NCBI GenBank assembly: GCA_905221605.1
Contig: CAJNDS010001010.1
Location: 1 to 42,051 of the forward strand
Source: Symbiodinium natans
Taxonomy: Eukaryota > Sar > Dinophyceae > Suessiales > Symbiodiniaceae
DNA: 42,051 nucleotides
Reading direction: 5' to 3'
In this document: piece by piece, positions 1-11,500 of the stretch
Layout of the letters: the number at the start of each line of letters is the position of its first letter
Numbering within the stretch: the stretch's first letter is position 1
Translations under genes and position numbers: made by a program
Notes under the pieces: generated by a model
Databases searched by the model: none
What the model was told of the DNA's origin: nothing
Seen by the model: the letters and a program-made list of their open reading frames with translations, nothing else

Positions 1-733
1 TCAGGCCCAAAAAGATGCTGAAAGGGAGGATCTGGCCTATACGGCATCAGTCTGGAAAGACGCATCGAGCGGGCCCACCTGTCGGTGGATAGGCCCATGT
101 CAGCCAGGGAGCTGGTTCAGATGGGCAAGCTCAAGGATTTCTGGAGTCTGATTTGGATTCAGGCCCGCGGGGAAGTCTCGGCAGACTCTCGTCGGCGTCT
201 CCATGCCCGGTCAAGCCTTCCACAGGTTGGCAGCTGTGCTTGGAGCCTTCATGGACGGGGGGAGGTCCCCTATGGGCGAGGACGGTAAGCTGCGCGCCAT
301 GCGCACCCGCATGGCAGGGGCAGAAGGAATCATCATCTCGACCTTCACTGGCCCAAGTTACACCAAGTGCGATGACCACAGGCGTGACCTGGTCATGGCC
401 CACGGCACCGGTTTCGTCCACGCGATCGAACGACTCCAAACTGGAGGACTATCCGAGTTTCGGATTCAGTGGACGGGGGACGCTGGAGGCGCCAGACCCC
501 GCCACCATTGAGGCGGCCTTTCAAAAAACGGCAGCCCACTCCAAAGGCCAACAGGGAGTCATTTTCGTGTATCAGGGCGAGCTTGAGAAGCCCACCCACA
601 CAACCGAAGGTGGGGTGGCGGTAATGATGGCAGCAGTCAAAGACGTGGGCTCGGCACGCAGTGGCCAGCACATCATCCTCCACCCCAAGCACGCGATTCT
701 GCGTGCCATCGGCTGCACGTGGCCAGCCTAGGC
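1..733 (+). pseudogene. Broken ORF of unknown function, probably the 5' part of element 1
   Basis: I do not recognise this protein. Protein-like sequence can be followed only by switching frame: frame 1 at about 85-200, frame 2 at about 203-430, then frame 0 at about 440-731. This looks like one degraded coding region with small indels. No stretch matches a family I know. It lies upstream of the tyrosine recombinase of element 1 on the same strand, in the place where element 2 carries two extra ORFs, but I see no convincing similarity to those ORFs. It could instead be unrelated sequence into which element 1 inserted. Bases 734-935 hold nothing I can identify apart from short C-rich runs near 874. 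Confidence 0.25.
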
Positions 734-935
734 GATGGGCCCCAGATTTTGGGCGACAACTGAGGGGTGTGTTTCCAGCCATGATAAGCTCTGGCCTGTC
801 TGACAGTTTTGAAGCGAGGCAAGACAGATGGGTGAGGAAACAAGGGGTCGGAGTCAGCAACTGCATGTCACCTCCCCCCCCACCGACAGCTGCAGGTCCC
901 CCGACTCAGTGCAAGTGTAAGCTCACGAGGGTTGC

Positions 936-3086
936 ATGATTTTGTATCTTGAGTTGGCTTGCAGCATGAGAGCCCTAGATGTGCCGTCGGAAAGTGATTC
1001 CGATGAGGCGATTGCACCGGCCTTACCAGTACATCCTACACAAGACGGGGTGAGCGAGCATGTCATAGTTGAGCAAGCCACGTTGCCGGTCATCCGACTG
1101 CCTTGGGAGTCGGGAGTTTTTCAGGAGATCTTCTCCAGGCCGTCGATCATAAGCGATGACTTGCCCACCCCCACCATGTATGGTCAGGCCGAACTCCAAC
1201 TAAGGGAGCTGTCGGCGCAACAATCGGTGAAGCGCCAGTGCCGAGTGGTCACACCTGACAAGGCCATTTTCTTGCAGGCAGTCAGGCGCAAGCCTGACAG
1301 AGACTTCGACGAGAAGTGCGAATACGTGTGGGGCCGAGCTGTCAAACTCTGGCTGACGCTCATGCTAGCATCGCCCTCGGCAGGTAAGTTTGTCCAGAGT
1401 GTTTGCAGCATGGAAGAGGAGGTCTCCTCTATCAGGGATGTCTTCGGTGTAAAGTCGCCCCACACTGCACTGAAACGAGCTACATCTCTCATCAGATTCA
1501 TGAAGTGGCTGAGACCGGGAGTAGATAATCACGAACCGCTCATGCCACCGGAGCCGATCCTGTATGCCTTCTGAAGGAGCTGACCTGCAGGTCAACAGGG
1601 AAGCTGGCAGCGCTCGGGACGGTCCAAGCCTTGCGCTTGGCCCAGCATGTGCTAAGGTGTCACAACTTGGAAGCTGTATTATCACTGCGGGTGGTGGGTG
1701 CAGCAGACCGTTCTGCAGGAGAGCACCTGCCTCAAAACCAGGCCCGTGATTTGACAGTTAGCGAGGTGCGACAGGTGGAAGAGGCTATACGTGCACAGGA
1801 AGCCGAATTGATCGACAGGTTTGCTGCAGGGGTCATGTGCTTCCAACTGTTTGCACGGAACCGCTGGAGCGACGTAGCGTGCATTGACAGCCTTTCCTTC
1901 GATGTCACGGAAGTAGCTGGACGTCCTGTTGGCTACGTAGAAGCAAGGGCACGCCATGTCAAGCAGAGCAGCCAAGCTAAGAAAAAGAAGGCGATGTTCA
2001 TGCCATTGGTGGCACCTATCCAGGGAGTTAGCCCCGACTTCTATTGGGCGCTTGCATGGCGCCACGCTGCCCAGTTAGCGGGCATCGACCTGGCGAAGCG
2101 ACCGCTTGGGGCACTGCTCCCGGCCCCAGGGCCAGAGGGAACCTTCCTCAAACGACACATGAGGCGTCTGGCTGCATGGACTACTGCTGAGGAGTGATCC
2201 CACCCGACAGCGCACTACGTCGCACTGTCTCAAGCATACGGTGCTGGGTTGGCTCAGTAGGTTTGGGATCCATGGTGAGACGCAGACATTGTTGGCACAC
2301 CATAGCACAGGGCCCATGAGTGACCTGGCTTACTCTCGGGACGCTCTGAGCGGCCCAATTCGCCAATTGGAACAGATGCTCCAACAGATACGTGAAGGTT
2401 CATTTCTCCCCGACGCGACCAGGAGTGGCTACTTTGTTAGGGAGAATGTTAGCGAGGCTGGTCCGTCCTGGAGCATGGTCAGCGAGCCACCGGCAGTGCC
2501 TCGTCCGATACCAGCAACGTGGGAAGGCCCAGGTTGCACAGCGCAAGCAAGTGATGCTAGGGAGGAACAGCATGCAGCAAGCCCAACAGGGACCTCCCTG
2601 TTTGGCACCAATTTCCGGAAGCGTTGGCTTCTGATGGAAGGGACACGGAGCAGTTCCGAAATGAAAGAAATGGAGCCCAAAACGGAAGGCGAGATCCGTG
2701 ACCACAGCCCGGAGGTGGTTGTAGAGGTGGACGTGACAAACAAGACAGAGCAGCAGCCCGAACCTACAGGAATTGGAGATGCAGCAGAGGACGAACGGGA
2801 CACAGTTTGCTCGGGGGTCGGCCTCGTAGCAACTGATGTTGTGTCCCCTGTCTCCAGCTCTGACTCAGACACTGCGAGTTCCACGTCTATGGAGGAGGAG
2901 ACGTGCGACCAGGCCCTCCCCGACGGCTTTGAGGCACTGCGAAATGTCAAATCGACAGTCGTGCGCCTGCACAGGCCAGGTGCGGTGTCTCTCAAGTGCG
3001 GCCCAGTTGTGACAGAGAACTTTTCTCGAGTGGTCCATACTCTTGAAGGCTCAGTTTTGTGTAAACGATGCTTTGTACAGGCATGA
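936..3086 (+). pseudogene. Element 1 tyrosine recombinase (YR), split over three frames
   Basis: The protein is read in three pieces, 936-1574, 1631-2197 and 2241-3086, in frames 0, 2 and 0. The first holds an alpha-helical core-binding region. The second holds the first catalytic Arg in a FARNRWSD context. Reading the third frame upstream from 2241 to about 2211 gives HCLKHT (the H-x-x-K/R motif), then LLAHH and AYSRD, the last being the nucleophile Tyr. The same string of motifs is intact in the YR of element 2. The C-terminus ends in an H-x8-C-x20-C-x2-C module that the other elements share. In DIRS, Ngaro and PAT-type elements such an enzyme integrates a circular cDNA. Breaks near 1575-1630 and 2197-2240 imply it is inactive, unless introns or frameshifting join the parts. 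Confidence 0.75.
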
Positions 3087-3197
3087 TCGGTAGAACAAAG
3101 AGCGTCGGGAGGTGCACCTCAGTGTCTTGAGAAGCTTGAGCATCTCCTTTCCGAGCTCACACCCGGGCCCGAGGTAAGATATAGTGTCTGTCGAGCA

Positions 3198-4419
3198 ATG
3201 GCTAGCGCAGCAGACTCGGAAGCTTTCTTCAAGGAACATGCGGCCAGAGTGGGCATGGCCGAGGACGTGATCAACAAGCTGGTAGCACAAGGGATCAAGA
3301 CGGTCAGCCAGGCAGCTTATGCGGCGTCCCCACCGGGGCAGCCGCTGACAGACGCATCGGTGGAAGCCCTCCTGACCAAGATCGGGGCAGCCAACCCGAC
3401 TCTGGCGCTGGTGACCCAGGCGAAGCGACTGCTCTTTGAGTCGCAGACCATGGCTTTGTCTCATTTGGGCTGAGCGCCGTCAGAGGATGACGTGTCAAGC
3501 GAACAGACTGGCAGGAATCGAGATCAAGAACGACCTAGAGCCAGCCCACTCCGTGTACGATGTCATAGCAACGATGGTTGAGCACAATTCCATCAAGTAC
3601 TTGCATCCATCAAAGATTCCAACTCGTCAGCAGGAACTGTCCCAGACGAAAGGAACCAAGGAGCTGGCGCTTGACACCTCAGGAGCCAGCCTCACCATTA
3701 CGGAAAAGGCTTCTTCTGCACAGGCGAAGCTGGGCACGGAAATGGCAACCTACCGTGCCATGCAGAGGCGTGGCTTGGCCTTCGACCTAGTAGGCGTCCT
3801 CAGCTATAAGGTCCACGAGAAGTGGTTGCAGAAAGCATTCAGCCGACTGCAGGACCCGGCGATACCGGGTTACGCCCCAATTTCCCTCGCGCAGGTCCTG
3901 AGGGCAGATAAAGCCCTTTGGCTGGTACTCGCCCAGACGAGCGTCAAACTTGAACGGGCAGCACCAAACGCGGACTTGGCGACTCCTCGATGCCTGGCAG
4001 CTGAAGTTAGCTTTTTGCTGCTGCCTCTACCAGCGAATGCGGAGGCAACCTTACAGATCCCATGGGACGGCAAGGCCGGCCAGTCGCAAAAACTCGCCAG
4101 GTCTGAGTTTTGGGGAAAAGGACGGAAGGGCAAGGATAAGGGTGGAAAGATGCCTGGTGGGGGCAAGGATCAGTGGGGTTTCAAAGAGGGTCGTCGTTGG
4201 AACCAGTGGACGCGAGAAGGCAAAGGGTCACAGACGCCTATGCCTTTCAAGCTAAGAGGTGGTGTGGCCGTGACGCCTCAGGGTGAACCTATCTGCTTCG
4301 GTGCCAACCTCGGCGAATGCCAGGACGCTCCATTGGGTGGAAAGTGTGCTAAAGGCTGGCACGTGTGCTGCCGCTTCGGCAAGCACGCGTTCATTGACCA
4401 CCCAGGCAAGAAGGCCTGA
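3198..4419 (+). pseudogene. Element 1 Gag-like protein with CCCH zinc finger, one frame break
   Basis: The start (ATG at 3198) opens a helical N-terminal part that stops at 3473; the protein continues in another frame from about 3480 to 4419. It aligns by eye with the Gag of element 2 throughout: a shared DLEP region, then RRG-LAFD-VG, VHE, PGYA and ADK-LW motifs. The C-terminal half is basic and Gly-rich (about 4110-4250), then a zinc finger C-x7-C-x8-C-x4-H is followed by a degenerate second Cys/His cluster. These are features of a retroelement nucleocapsid protein that binds RNA. The break near 3473 is probably a single-base indel. The gap 3087-3197 shows nothing distinctive. Confidence 0.65.
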
Positions 4420-4722
4420 GAGGCGATCGGGCTTCCTGCTGTCGCGGATGATGACGCTTCGGCGTCGGGAAGCGATGGCAGCTTCTCGACCAAGGGACAG
4501 CAGTGGGGTGCGCAGGCCTCGCTGGTTGTCAGCGCCTCAGACAAAGCTGCGAATTTTGATTCAGTATGTCACAGTTCGGCCAACTCAATCGTTGGAGAGG
4601 CACCCGACGGGAGCCTACCTGATGGTGTCTCGAAACGAGGGCAAGGAACAACCAATTTTCCTTTCAATCAATTTTCAGCTTCCAACGAAGAGAGCTCTGT
4701 AGTTGATGTCAACCACGCTGCG

Positions 4723-5514
4723 GTGGCTAGTTTGGCAACACCAGACAACTTACCTGCTGATCGGCCATCAGCCAGCGATGTGACACACTTGCAGTGTGGG
4801 GGCCCACCGTCGGGCACGAAACACATGCAGGAGTTTTGGTGCTTGGAGTTGTTCGCGGGCTCTGCTGGGATTACTGCTGCTATGGTGGCAGCTGGCCTTA
4901 ACAAGAGCTTTGGCGTAGAATCCTCTTTGCGGCATGACCGCAAGGCGAAGGTGCTTCGACTTGACATGCTCAAGCCGCAGTGCCAGAGCATGATCCTCAG
5001 GTGGATAGAATCACCAGGCTTGGTTCTGGTGTGGATGACACCGCCCTTTGGTACTAGCTCCAGGGCGAGGGAACTGCCAGGGCCCCAGAAGTCAGCACCG
5101 CTCAGGGACGCTCGGCACCCGGAAGGTTTGCCGACTTTGACGGAGGAAGAACTGCGTAGGGTTCGAGCGGCAAATCAGCTTTTTGGTTTCAGTGCAACAG
5201 TCTGGCCATTGTGCTGCAGCCTGGGCATCATGTGTGTTATACAAAACCCGTACCGCAGTTGGATGTGGTTCGGCCAGGAAATGGTCAGCGTCTTGAGCAT
5301 GGGATGTACCAAGGTGCTTGAAAGCCATGCGTGCATGTTCGGCGCTGCACACAGAAGGCGCATGGCATTGGCAGTGAACACTGGAGAGTTCGATGCACTT
5401 GCCCGTGAATGTGACGAAACACATGATCACGAGCAATGGAGGGACGCACCCATGGGCCCGAGGAGACTATGCATCCAAGCGAATTCTGCAGGGCGGCCGC
5501 CCAGTGCGCAGTAG
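4723..5514 (+). CDS. Element 1 C5-cytosine-methyltransferase-like domain, catalytic Cys lost
   Basis: The 263-residue ORF has the layout of C5-cytosine methyltransferases: motif I LELFAGSAGI (S-adenosylmethionine binding), an acidic residue after the second strand (GVESS), motif IV TPPFGTSSRARE, and a motif VI-like QNP. In the family motif IV is PPC, whose Cys attacks the base; here residue 109 is Phe, and the ENP/ENV Glu is Gln. Element 2 keeps both residues. The domain therefore looks catalytically dead here, though it could still bind DNA or RNA. It overlaps the downstream RT ORF by 79 bp in another frame, so in the live element it was probably one polyprotein with the RT, as in element 2. 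Bases 4420-4722 carry in-frame remnants with no recognised domain. Confidence 0.65.
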   Translation: MASLATPDNLPADRPSASDVTHLQCGGPPSGTKHMQEFWCLELFAGSAGITAAMVAAGLNKSFGVESSLRHDRKAKVLRLDMLKPQCQSMILRWIESPGLVLVWMTPPFGTSSRARELPGPQKSAPLRDARHPEGLPTLTEEELRRVRAANQLFGFSATVWPLCCSLGIMCVIQNPYRSWMWFGQEMVSVLSMGCTKVLESHACMFGAAHRRRMALAVNTGEFDALARECDETHDHEQWRDAPMGPRRLCIQANSAGRPPSAQ

Positions 5515-7883
5515 GAGCCTTGCTCAAACAAGGGTTGTTGCCAGCGCCCCAGCAGACTGTCATGTCAAAGAGTAGTCTGCCTTCAATGGCCTCGTTGACC
5601 GCAGGCAACCGGACCAAACGAGCAGCAGCCCAAAGGCTTGTACCTGAATTCAAGGCCCAATTCAAATCCAGGACAACGAATTTACTGGCCAGCAAGGGAT
5701 GGCACCCAGCGACAGCTCTCTGCCGACGACCGCAGTGGCTGCCCGCATCTCAGGAGGTTTTGATCAGCCCCCTGTCGGAGGACCACGAGGTCTACGTATC
5801 TGTTCCCTGGACATGCCCGGAGTTCTGTGCACAGGCGCGCAAGGTAGGCCACCCGAGTCACCTTGACTTGGGGCTCTCTGACCCTCTCAAGCGTACCATC
5901 GAGCAAGTGGGTGCGGAGTCCCCCAGTTGCGTGATGCAGATTAGGGTACAGCAGTGCAAGAGGTGGGCGCAGCGGGCTCAGGCATTGGAGGCCCAAGAAA
6001 GAGTAGCTAAACAGGCTCTACCTCAGCATATCCGGGACTCACTCCGGAGCAAACGCATCCTTCTCTTTCAGGAGATGTTGAGTGCGTCAGCATATCCGGA
6101 CAAAGCTATCGGAGAGGACATCCTCAAAGGTTTCCCCTTGACAGGGAGCCTCCCTCTACCGGAAGGTTGGGAACCGGACGTTCGCCCAGCACTCATGACG
6201 GATGCGGATCTGAGTGCACTCCACTGCGACAACAATGACAAGATCATACAAGAAGTTGCCCAAAATAGCAGATTTGTTCAAGAACTCTGGGATAAGTCCA
6301 TTCAGGAGAGGGACAAGGGGTGGTCACAAGGTCCGTACCGTTTGGCCGACCTGCCTGAAGACGCGCTGATCAGCAAGAGGTTTGGTATCCAACAAGGCCA
6401 CAAACTTAGGCCTATCGACGACCTGAGCCAGAGCCTTATCAACATGGCTTTTGAATCGCACGGGAAAGTTCATGTGCATGATGCAGATGTCATCACAGCA
6501 GCCCTGCTGATGTTTCGCCGACTGCACAAGGGCAAGGTTTTTGGCAAAACGCTGGATCTCAAGGCGGCCTACCGCCAACTACCTCTGGAAGAGCGGGCGC
6601 TTGACAAGGCCTTTATCGCAGTCAAGTGCCCGGAAACAGGAGAAGTAGTGTTTTTCAGGCTTTTATGCTTGCCTTTCGGTGCTACGGCAGCTGTGCACTC
6701 GTTTATCCGAGTTTCCCTTGCCCTGTGCCACATCGGGAACGTCCTATTTCGACTACCCATGACCGCCTATTATGACGATTTTACTCTTTTCAGCAGCGAG
6801 GAGCTTCGTAACTCTACCTCGACAACCGTCGACATCATGTTTTCCTTGTTAGGTTTCGATTTCGATCGAGACGGTGATAAGGCGCAGGACCTTCGCACGA
6901 CTTTCAGAGCATTGGGAGTGCAATTCTCATGCCTGGAGGATGAGGATCGGACTGTTCTTGTTTCCAACACAGAAGAAAGACTTCAAGATGCAGTGGAAAG
7001 GATCCAGGAAATCATCGAGTCGGATTCACTCACCCCCAAATTGTGGGCGAAAATGCACGGTCGTTTGGGTTTCATGAGCGGGCAGATCGCCGGCAGACTG
7101 CCACGAGCACTGTTGCGAGCAGTGACCGTGGCCGTCTCAGCTGCAGGGACGGAACGCGGGGAAGTAGCCACGGCCCTACAGAGAGTCTTGGAGTTCTTGA
7201 AGGGTGCGCAACCCAGACGGCTAAGACCAGCGCTACGAGATGTCATCTTTGTTTACACTGATGCGTCCCAGGAGGGAGTAGACAATCTTGACATGGGACT
7301 TGGAGCAGTGGTTCAAGATCACGAAGGAACCATCTTGGGGTGGTTTGGACTTATGCTTCCCCGTGACGTAGCCGAGGATGTCTTACGTGACGGGAATAAG
7401 TGCATCAATGAGTTAGAGAGCCTAACTGTGGCATTGACTGTTCGTCTCTGCGCGGCCATACTGCTACAGCGGCATGTGGTATTCTATCTCGATAATGAGG
7501 CAGCCAGAGTGGCATTGCTTCGGATGCAAAGTGAGAATGCCATGCTTGATGCAGTGGCCAAGATCTCAGCTGTCCACGAGGCCGAGCTCTCCTGTATTCC
7601 ATGGTATGCACGTGTACCGTCGCGCAGCAACATAGCTGACATAGCTGACGCGCCAGCATCTTCGTCTCATCATCCTCAACCCAGTTGGCCCAAAACAGGG
7701 ATACTGCAAGGATTAGGCTCAAGATGGCCAACAGCCCGCGCAGCCCGCGCAGACATCCAAGGGCACGGGTCCGGCCCAATGGTGAGAGGCGAAGGACACG
7801 CAATGAGCTGGCTCGACGTCGAGAACAACGTGGACACAGAGATACCACTGAAGCTGGTGCAGGTAGCCGAGGGAGCCGATTAG
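5436..7883 (+). CDS. Element 1 reverse transcriptase-RNase H
   Basis: An 815-residue ORF. About residues 300-520 form the RT palm and fingers: LDLKAAYRQL (motif A), LPFGATAAVHSF (motif B region) and AYYDDF with the catalytic Asp pair at 447-448. About residues 605-760 form the RNase H: TDAS, an INELESL Glu motif, LDNEAAR, and a terminal SNIADIAD that corresponds to NIADGPSR in element 2. The LPFG and (Y/F)DDF motifs fit DIRS/Ngaro-like RTs. Frame 0 here differs from the methyltransferase ORF just upstream (frame 1), so either a frameshift is programmed or one base has been lost. The last 60 or so residues look like out-of-frame tail. Its role would be cDNA synthesis from element RNA. Confidence 0.85.
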   Translation: MEGRTHGPEETMHPSEFCRAAAQCAVGALLKQGLLPAPQQTVMSKSSLPSMASLTAGNRTKRAAAQRLVPEFKAQFKSRTTNLLASKGWHPATALCRRPQWLPASQEVLISPLSEDHEVYVSVPWTCPEFCAQARKVGHPSHLDLGLSDPLKRTIEQVGAESPSCVMQIRVQQCKRWAQRAQALEAQERVAKQALPQHIRDSLRSKRILLFQEMLSASAYPDKAIGEDILKGFPLTGSLPLPEGWEPDVRPALMTDADLSALHCDNNDKIIQEVAQNSRFVQELWDKSIQERDKGWSQGPYRLADLPEDALISKRFGIQQGHKLRPIDDLSQSLINMAFESHGKVHVHDADVITAALLMFRRLHKGKVFGKTLDLKAAYRQLPLEERALDKAFIAVKCPETGEVVFFRLLCLPFGATAAVHSFIRVSLALCHIGNVLFRLPMTAYYDDFTLFSSEELRNSTSTTVDIMFSLLGFDFDRDGDKAQDLRTTFRALGVQFSCLEDEDRTVLVSNTEERLQDAVERIQEIIESDSLTPKLWAKMHGRLGFMSGQIAGRLPRALLRAVTVAVSAAGTERGEVATALQRVLEFLKGAQPRRLRPALRDVIFVYTDASQEGVDNLDMGLGAVVQDHEGTILGWFGLMLPRDVAEDVLRDGNKCINELESLTVALTVRLCAAILLQRHVVFYLDNEAARVALLRMQSENAMLDAVAKISAVHEAELSCIPWYARVPSRSNIADIADAPASSSHHPQPSWPKTGILQGLGSRWPTARAARADIQGHGSGPMVRGEGHAMSWLDVENNVDTEIPLKLVQVAEGAD

Positions 7884-7912
7884 CCGGCACCACTCAGCAG
7901 GACGCCCCAGCC

Positions 7913-8058
7913 CTTATCGGAAGCTTATCCTAATTGCATAACTGCCGGAACGCAAGCACCTTTTCTTTTGGGAGATGACGGTGGGGATCAGTTCAGGCTG
8001 CCGTTGCAGCTTGATGCACTGGGAGCCAGAACTTCTCCGGCGTGAGGTAACGTACCCC
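7913..8058 (-). repeat. Split direct repeat B2 of element 2 (146 bp)
   Basis: It matches 8321-8466 base for base by eye (offset 408). It begins cttatcggaagc and ends cgtacccc. It forms the 3' terminus of element 2 in coding orientation and abuts remnants of element 1. Confidence 0.9.
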
Positions 8059-8170
8059 CACCCAGAGATCAAACACTACACCAGGATAGACGCTTCTTTG
8101 AAGCGAAACGTCACTACGTGAACTTTTACGTAGGCTAGTACGACTAGCACCAAAGGGGGTGGTGGGTGGG
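8059..8170. other. Spacer between repeats A2 and B2, rich in small hairpins
   Basis: No ORF is visible. It contains CGCTTC-TTT-GAAGCG (8094-8108), TCAC-TAC-GTGA near 8111, and GCTAGT-ACG-ACTAGC (8134-8148), followed by a G-rich stretch (8155-8170). These hairpins resemble those inside element 2. Confidence 0.5.
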
Positions 8171-8321
8171 ACAGAAAAACCAGGAAGCTACGCTTCGAGC
8201 TTCAAGCGACTGCATGGGCGAACGTTTCCCTCGTCTCCCGACTTAACAACTTGTTAGGCAAACGTTGCCCGCATTCGTTTAAGCTAACGATAAAGCACAA
8301 TCACGCACGCGTGAAGGAAGC
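8171..8321 (-). repeat. Split direct repeat A2 of element 2 (151 bp)
   Basis: It matches 18088-18238 base for base by eye. It begins acagaaaaaccagg and ends gaaggaagc. It directly adjoins B1, sharing one base. Inside it are the hairpins GAAGC-TAC-GCTTC and GGCAA-ACG-TTGCC (8257-8269). Confidence 0.9.
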
Positions 8322-8466
8322 TTATCGGAAGCTTATCCTAATTGCATAACTGCCGGAACGCAAGCACCTTTTCTTTTGGGAGATGACGGTGGGGATCAGT
8401 TCAGGCTGCCGTTGCAGCTTGATGCACTGGGAGCCAGAACTTCTCCGGCGTGAGGTAACGTACCCC
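8321..8466 (-). repeat. Split direct repeat B1 of element 2 (146 bp)
   Basis: Internal copy of the B repeat, identical by eye to 7913-8058. It lies 36 bp beyond the stop codon of the MTase-RT-RNase H ORF. Confidence 0.9.
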
Positions 8467-8502
8467 ATCTTATAAAGCCTCGAACGCCAAGGAAACCCCA
8501 CC

Positions 8503-11500
8503 TTAGACAGCTCCGGAGAGGCCCAACGCGCTGCGTATTGCCCCGCACGGCAAGGGGATCCTACTACCCCCAAGACGGAGGATCGTGTCGAAGACACCGC
8601 GACTTGGCCCGTCTGCAATGTTGCTGGAGGTGGGCACCCTCAAGAAGCAAGCATTAATGTTGAGACGTTCCTCCTCTTCCACGGCCTGAAACACTATGGC
8701 TGCACCCTCTTCTTTCCGTGTGAAGCTGCGGGCTAGGGACGCTCTAGCGGCATCGTTATCGATGAAAACGAGGAGGTCACTGTTTCGGAGGGAACGTCCC
8801 CACAGCTGCAGCGATATGAAGTATGGCAACAATTCGCACTCGAAAACTAGCTGCTTTTTGCCGACGCGGCGTGCCCATTCTTTCGCCGCGGCGGGGTCCA
8901 GGGTGTCTCCCCAGGATAAAGGCACGCCATCCAGCCATAGGACACCCCCAAAGCCACACGTGGGAAACGAGTTTGGCTCATCCCACTCGCATGCCCCGTC
9001 CAGCCAAAGGTGGAACGTTCTGGACGGTTGGATTGAGAAAGAACGAGGACGCCCGTCCAGGACGCGCTGCTCGATAAAGTCCAGAGCTGCTCGCTGGACG
9101 TCAGTCAGAGGATGCGAGGCTTCGGATGCCGGGGAAACGTCCCCGACAGCCACCACTGCCTGTTTGGCGTTACGCCCCCATACGTGTTGTTCCGCGAACA
9201 CTAGGCGCCCGCGCAGACGTTGCGCTTCTTCGAACGTAAGTGAACCCTTCTGTTTAATCTCCGCTACTGTGTCCTTAAGCTCAGCTACGCGCTGAGGCGT
9301 GTTGCTGACCTGTACCACGCCCACGGACTGGTGGGACAGGTCCACTCGGACGCCGAGAACATCGAAAACCTCGGAGAAGGGGCGATTCTTCTTCTCCTCC
9401 GTGGCTACGCGCCAGCCCAGTTTCTTGAACATTGAGGAGACAACGACCTCAACGTGGGCCGCGTTTGCTGCAGACGTCAGAACCGTAAAGTCGTCGAAAA
9501 AGGAGGTCATAGCTATGAAAAACTTTTTCCTTGCTATGGCTTTTAACGCTTCGCTGCAGCGCAGGAAAGCATGCACGGCTGCAACTGCCCCAAAGGGCAG
9601 GCTGTGCAAGCGGCAGTATTGGACAACGTCAGCCTGAGGGTCCATGACGCAGATGATGGCGAAATGCTTGTGGTCTGCTCGCACGGCAAGCTGCTTATAA
9701 GCGCTCTTGAGATCCCAGGTACGACCGAGGATGCGCTCGGGGGGGCTCCCGGGCAGACGAAAACGAAGCCAGGACAGGCAGGCCTCGACTATCTCGTCGA
9801 TCCCGTCCATCTGAACCTTCTCCTGCACGCCACAGGCTGAGTTGACCAGGCTGGCTTTAAAGTTATCGATTGGCCTCACTTTATTTTTCTGGAAGACTCC
9901 AAACCTGGGGGAGACCACCGCCAGAGCGGAAAGGTCTTCACGGCTGCAGAACGACAGCCATCCACTGGCCTGTTCTTCACGGGTCACGGCCCACACTGCA
10001 CGCTCGGTTGCTCGGTCACGGTACCGGCAGAGGCCTTTGACGCAGCGTTGAGAAATTTCTCCGGACATACGTTGGAGACCGGAGGCCGTAAGTTCGGGGG
10101 GCCGAACGTCGGCATCCCACAAACCCGAAACGGGGAGCCAATTCACGAGGGGAAAGCCGACCCTAACCGACTCCGCGACTTCCGGGTCGACGTGACCCAC
10201 TTCGCGCAACAACAGTTCCAGAGCCACAGACATCTTGCTGGAGGTGACGTGGTTGACTTCGGGGTCGAGACCTTCACGGAGGGCCGTCTCCCGGTTCACG
10301 GAACCCTTACAAACTCGAAGGAGGTCACGGGACGCCTCCGTACGCGACTTTGCAATCTTGATAGTGTCCTCGGCGGCATCGGCCGCGAGAGCCACGAGCA
10401 TCTCAGGAGGGAGAACACAGCGCGCCCTACGCGGGCTGGGTAGCTCTAAGGCCTGTCTGCACCAGGTTTCCGGCGAGCAAGGGATGGCGACCGACGCGGT
10501 CGCACCCTCGCGGTCGATCTCCAGGAGTTTGGACCCTTTAGGCCAGTGGTCCCAGTTGCGCGGAACCTTGCATGGCGGGAAAAAGCCGAAGAAGCGTGCG
10601 GCGTCGTCGCCCTTCAGGGTGACCTTGACCGTAAAGTCCGGCTCACACAGCGCCTTGAATGCGCGCTTCCGCCCCACGGGGGCTTTTTCCAGGACGTCCT
10701 TGACAGCCGCCCCGGCGCAGGACGCCCACGCTTTGGCCAGCTGCGGCGTGTAGGCACTCTCAAGAGAGGTCGACCAAACACGCTCTCCTTGGTGCGTGAC
10801 CTGACCCCATGACTCATGGGCATGGTCCCCAGAGCACAGCACGGCTGTCCGGCGAAACCAGGAGCGGTTCGACACCAACGTGGTGCTCTTCCGCCGGGTA
10901 CTGCCAAACATGCACGCATGCAGTGTGACAACGTGAGAACTGGCCACGAGCCCACTCAAACCAGGGAAAAGCCAAATCAGGCTGTTAGTGGGATTTTCAA
11001 CACTCCAGCAGACCCCTTTTTCGGACAAGTGTCTGCACCAGGAGGACATCAGCTCTACGAGGCTGTTTGCGGCCCGAACGCGTACCCTGTCACGAAAGTC
11101 CTTCAGGGAGGGCAGCCCCTTTACGAAATGTCTATTCCTCAGCGGCTTTGGTCCGCCCGGATGGCGAATTTCCCTGGCTCGACTGAACGTTCCGCACGGC
11201 GGGGCCCAGTGAACCCACACTAGGCCTGGCCGGTCCAGGACATCTTTGAGAAGGGAACGCCCTTCTTTCCTGGAGAGGTCCAATTGCAGGACCTTCACAC
11301 CTTGAGCCTTGCAAACTTTGTCAATGCTCACGGTGTGGAAGCCTAAATCCTTGGCGGCTTTACTCAAACGTCCCAAGCCGCAGAAGACTTCCACAAACAA
11401 AGGGACGCCCCTATCCTTGTTGCCGGGCTGGCGGTCCACAGACGAGGACGATGACCCCACAAGTGGAGGTGGAGCGTCCTCACAACGGGCACGGCCCGTA

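Larger units (their letters stand above)
1..7912 (+). mobile_element. Element 1: decayed YR retrotransposon, order YR-Gag-MTase-RT-RNase H
   Basis: Four successive coding blocks on the + strand encode a tyrosine recombinase, a zinc-finger Gag, a C5-methyltransferase-like domain and RT-RNase H, in the same order as element 2. Several frame breaks show it is not intact. The left limit is uncertain because the element may begin outside the window. The right limit is set by the end of element 2, which begins at 7913 only 30 bp after the RT-RNase H stop; the 3' repeats expected for element 1 are not seen. Element 2 may therefore have landed in the 3' end of element 1. Confidence 0.7.
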
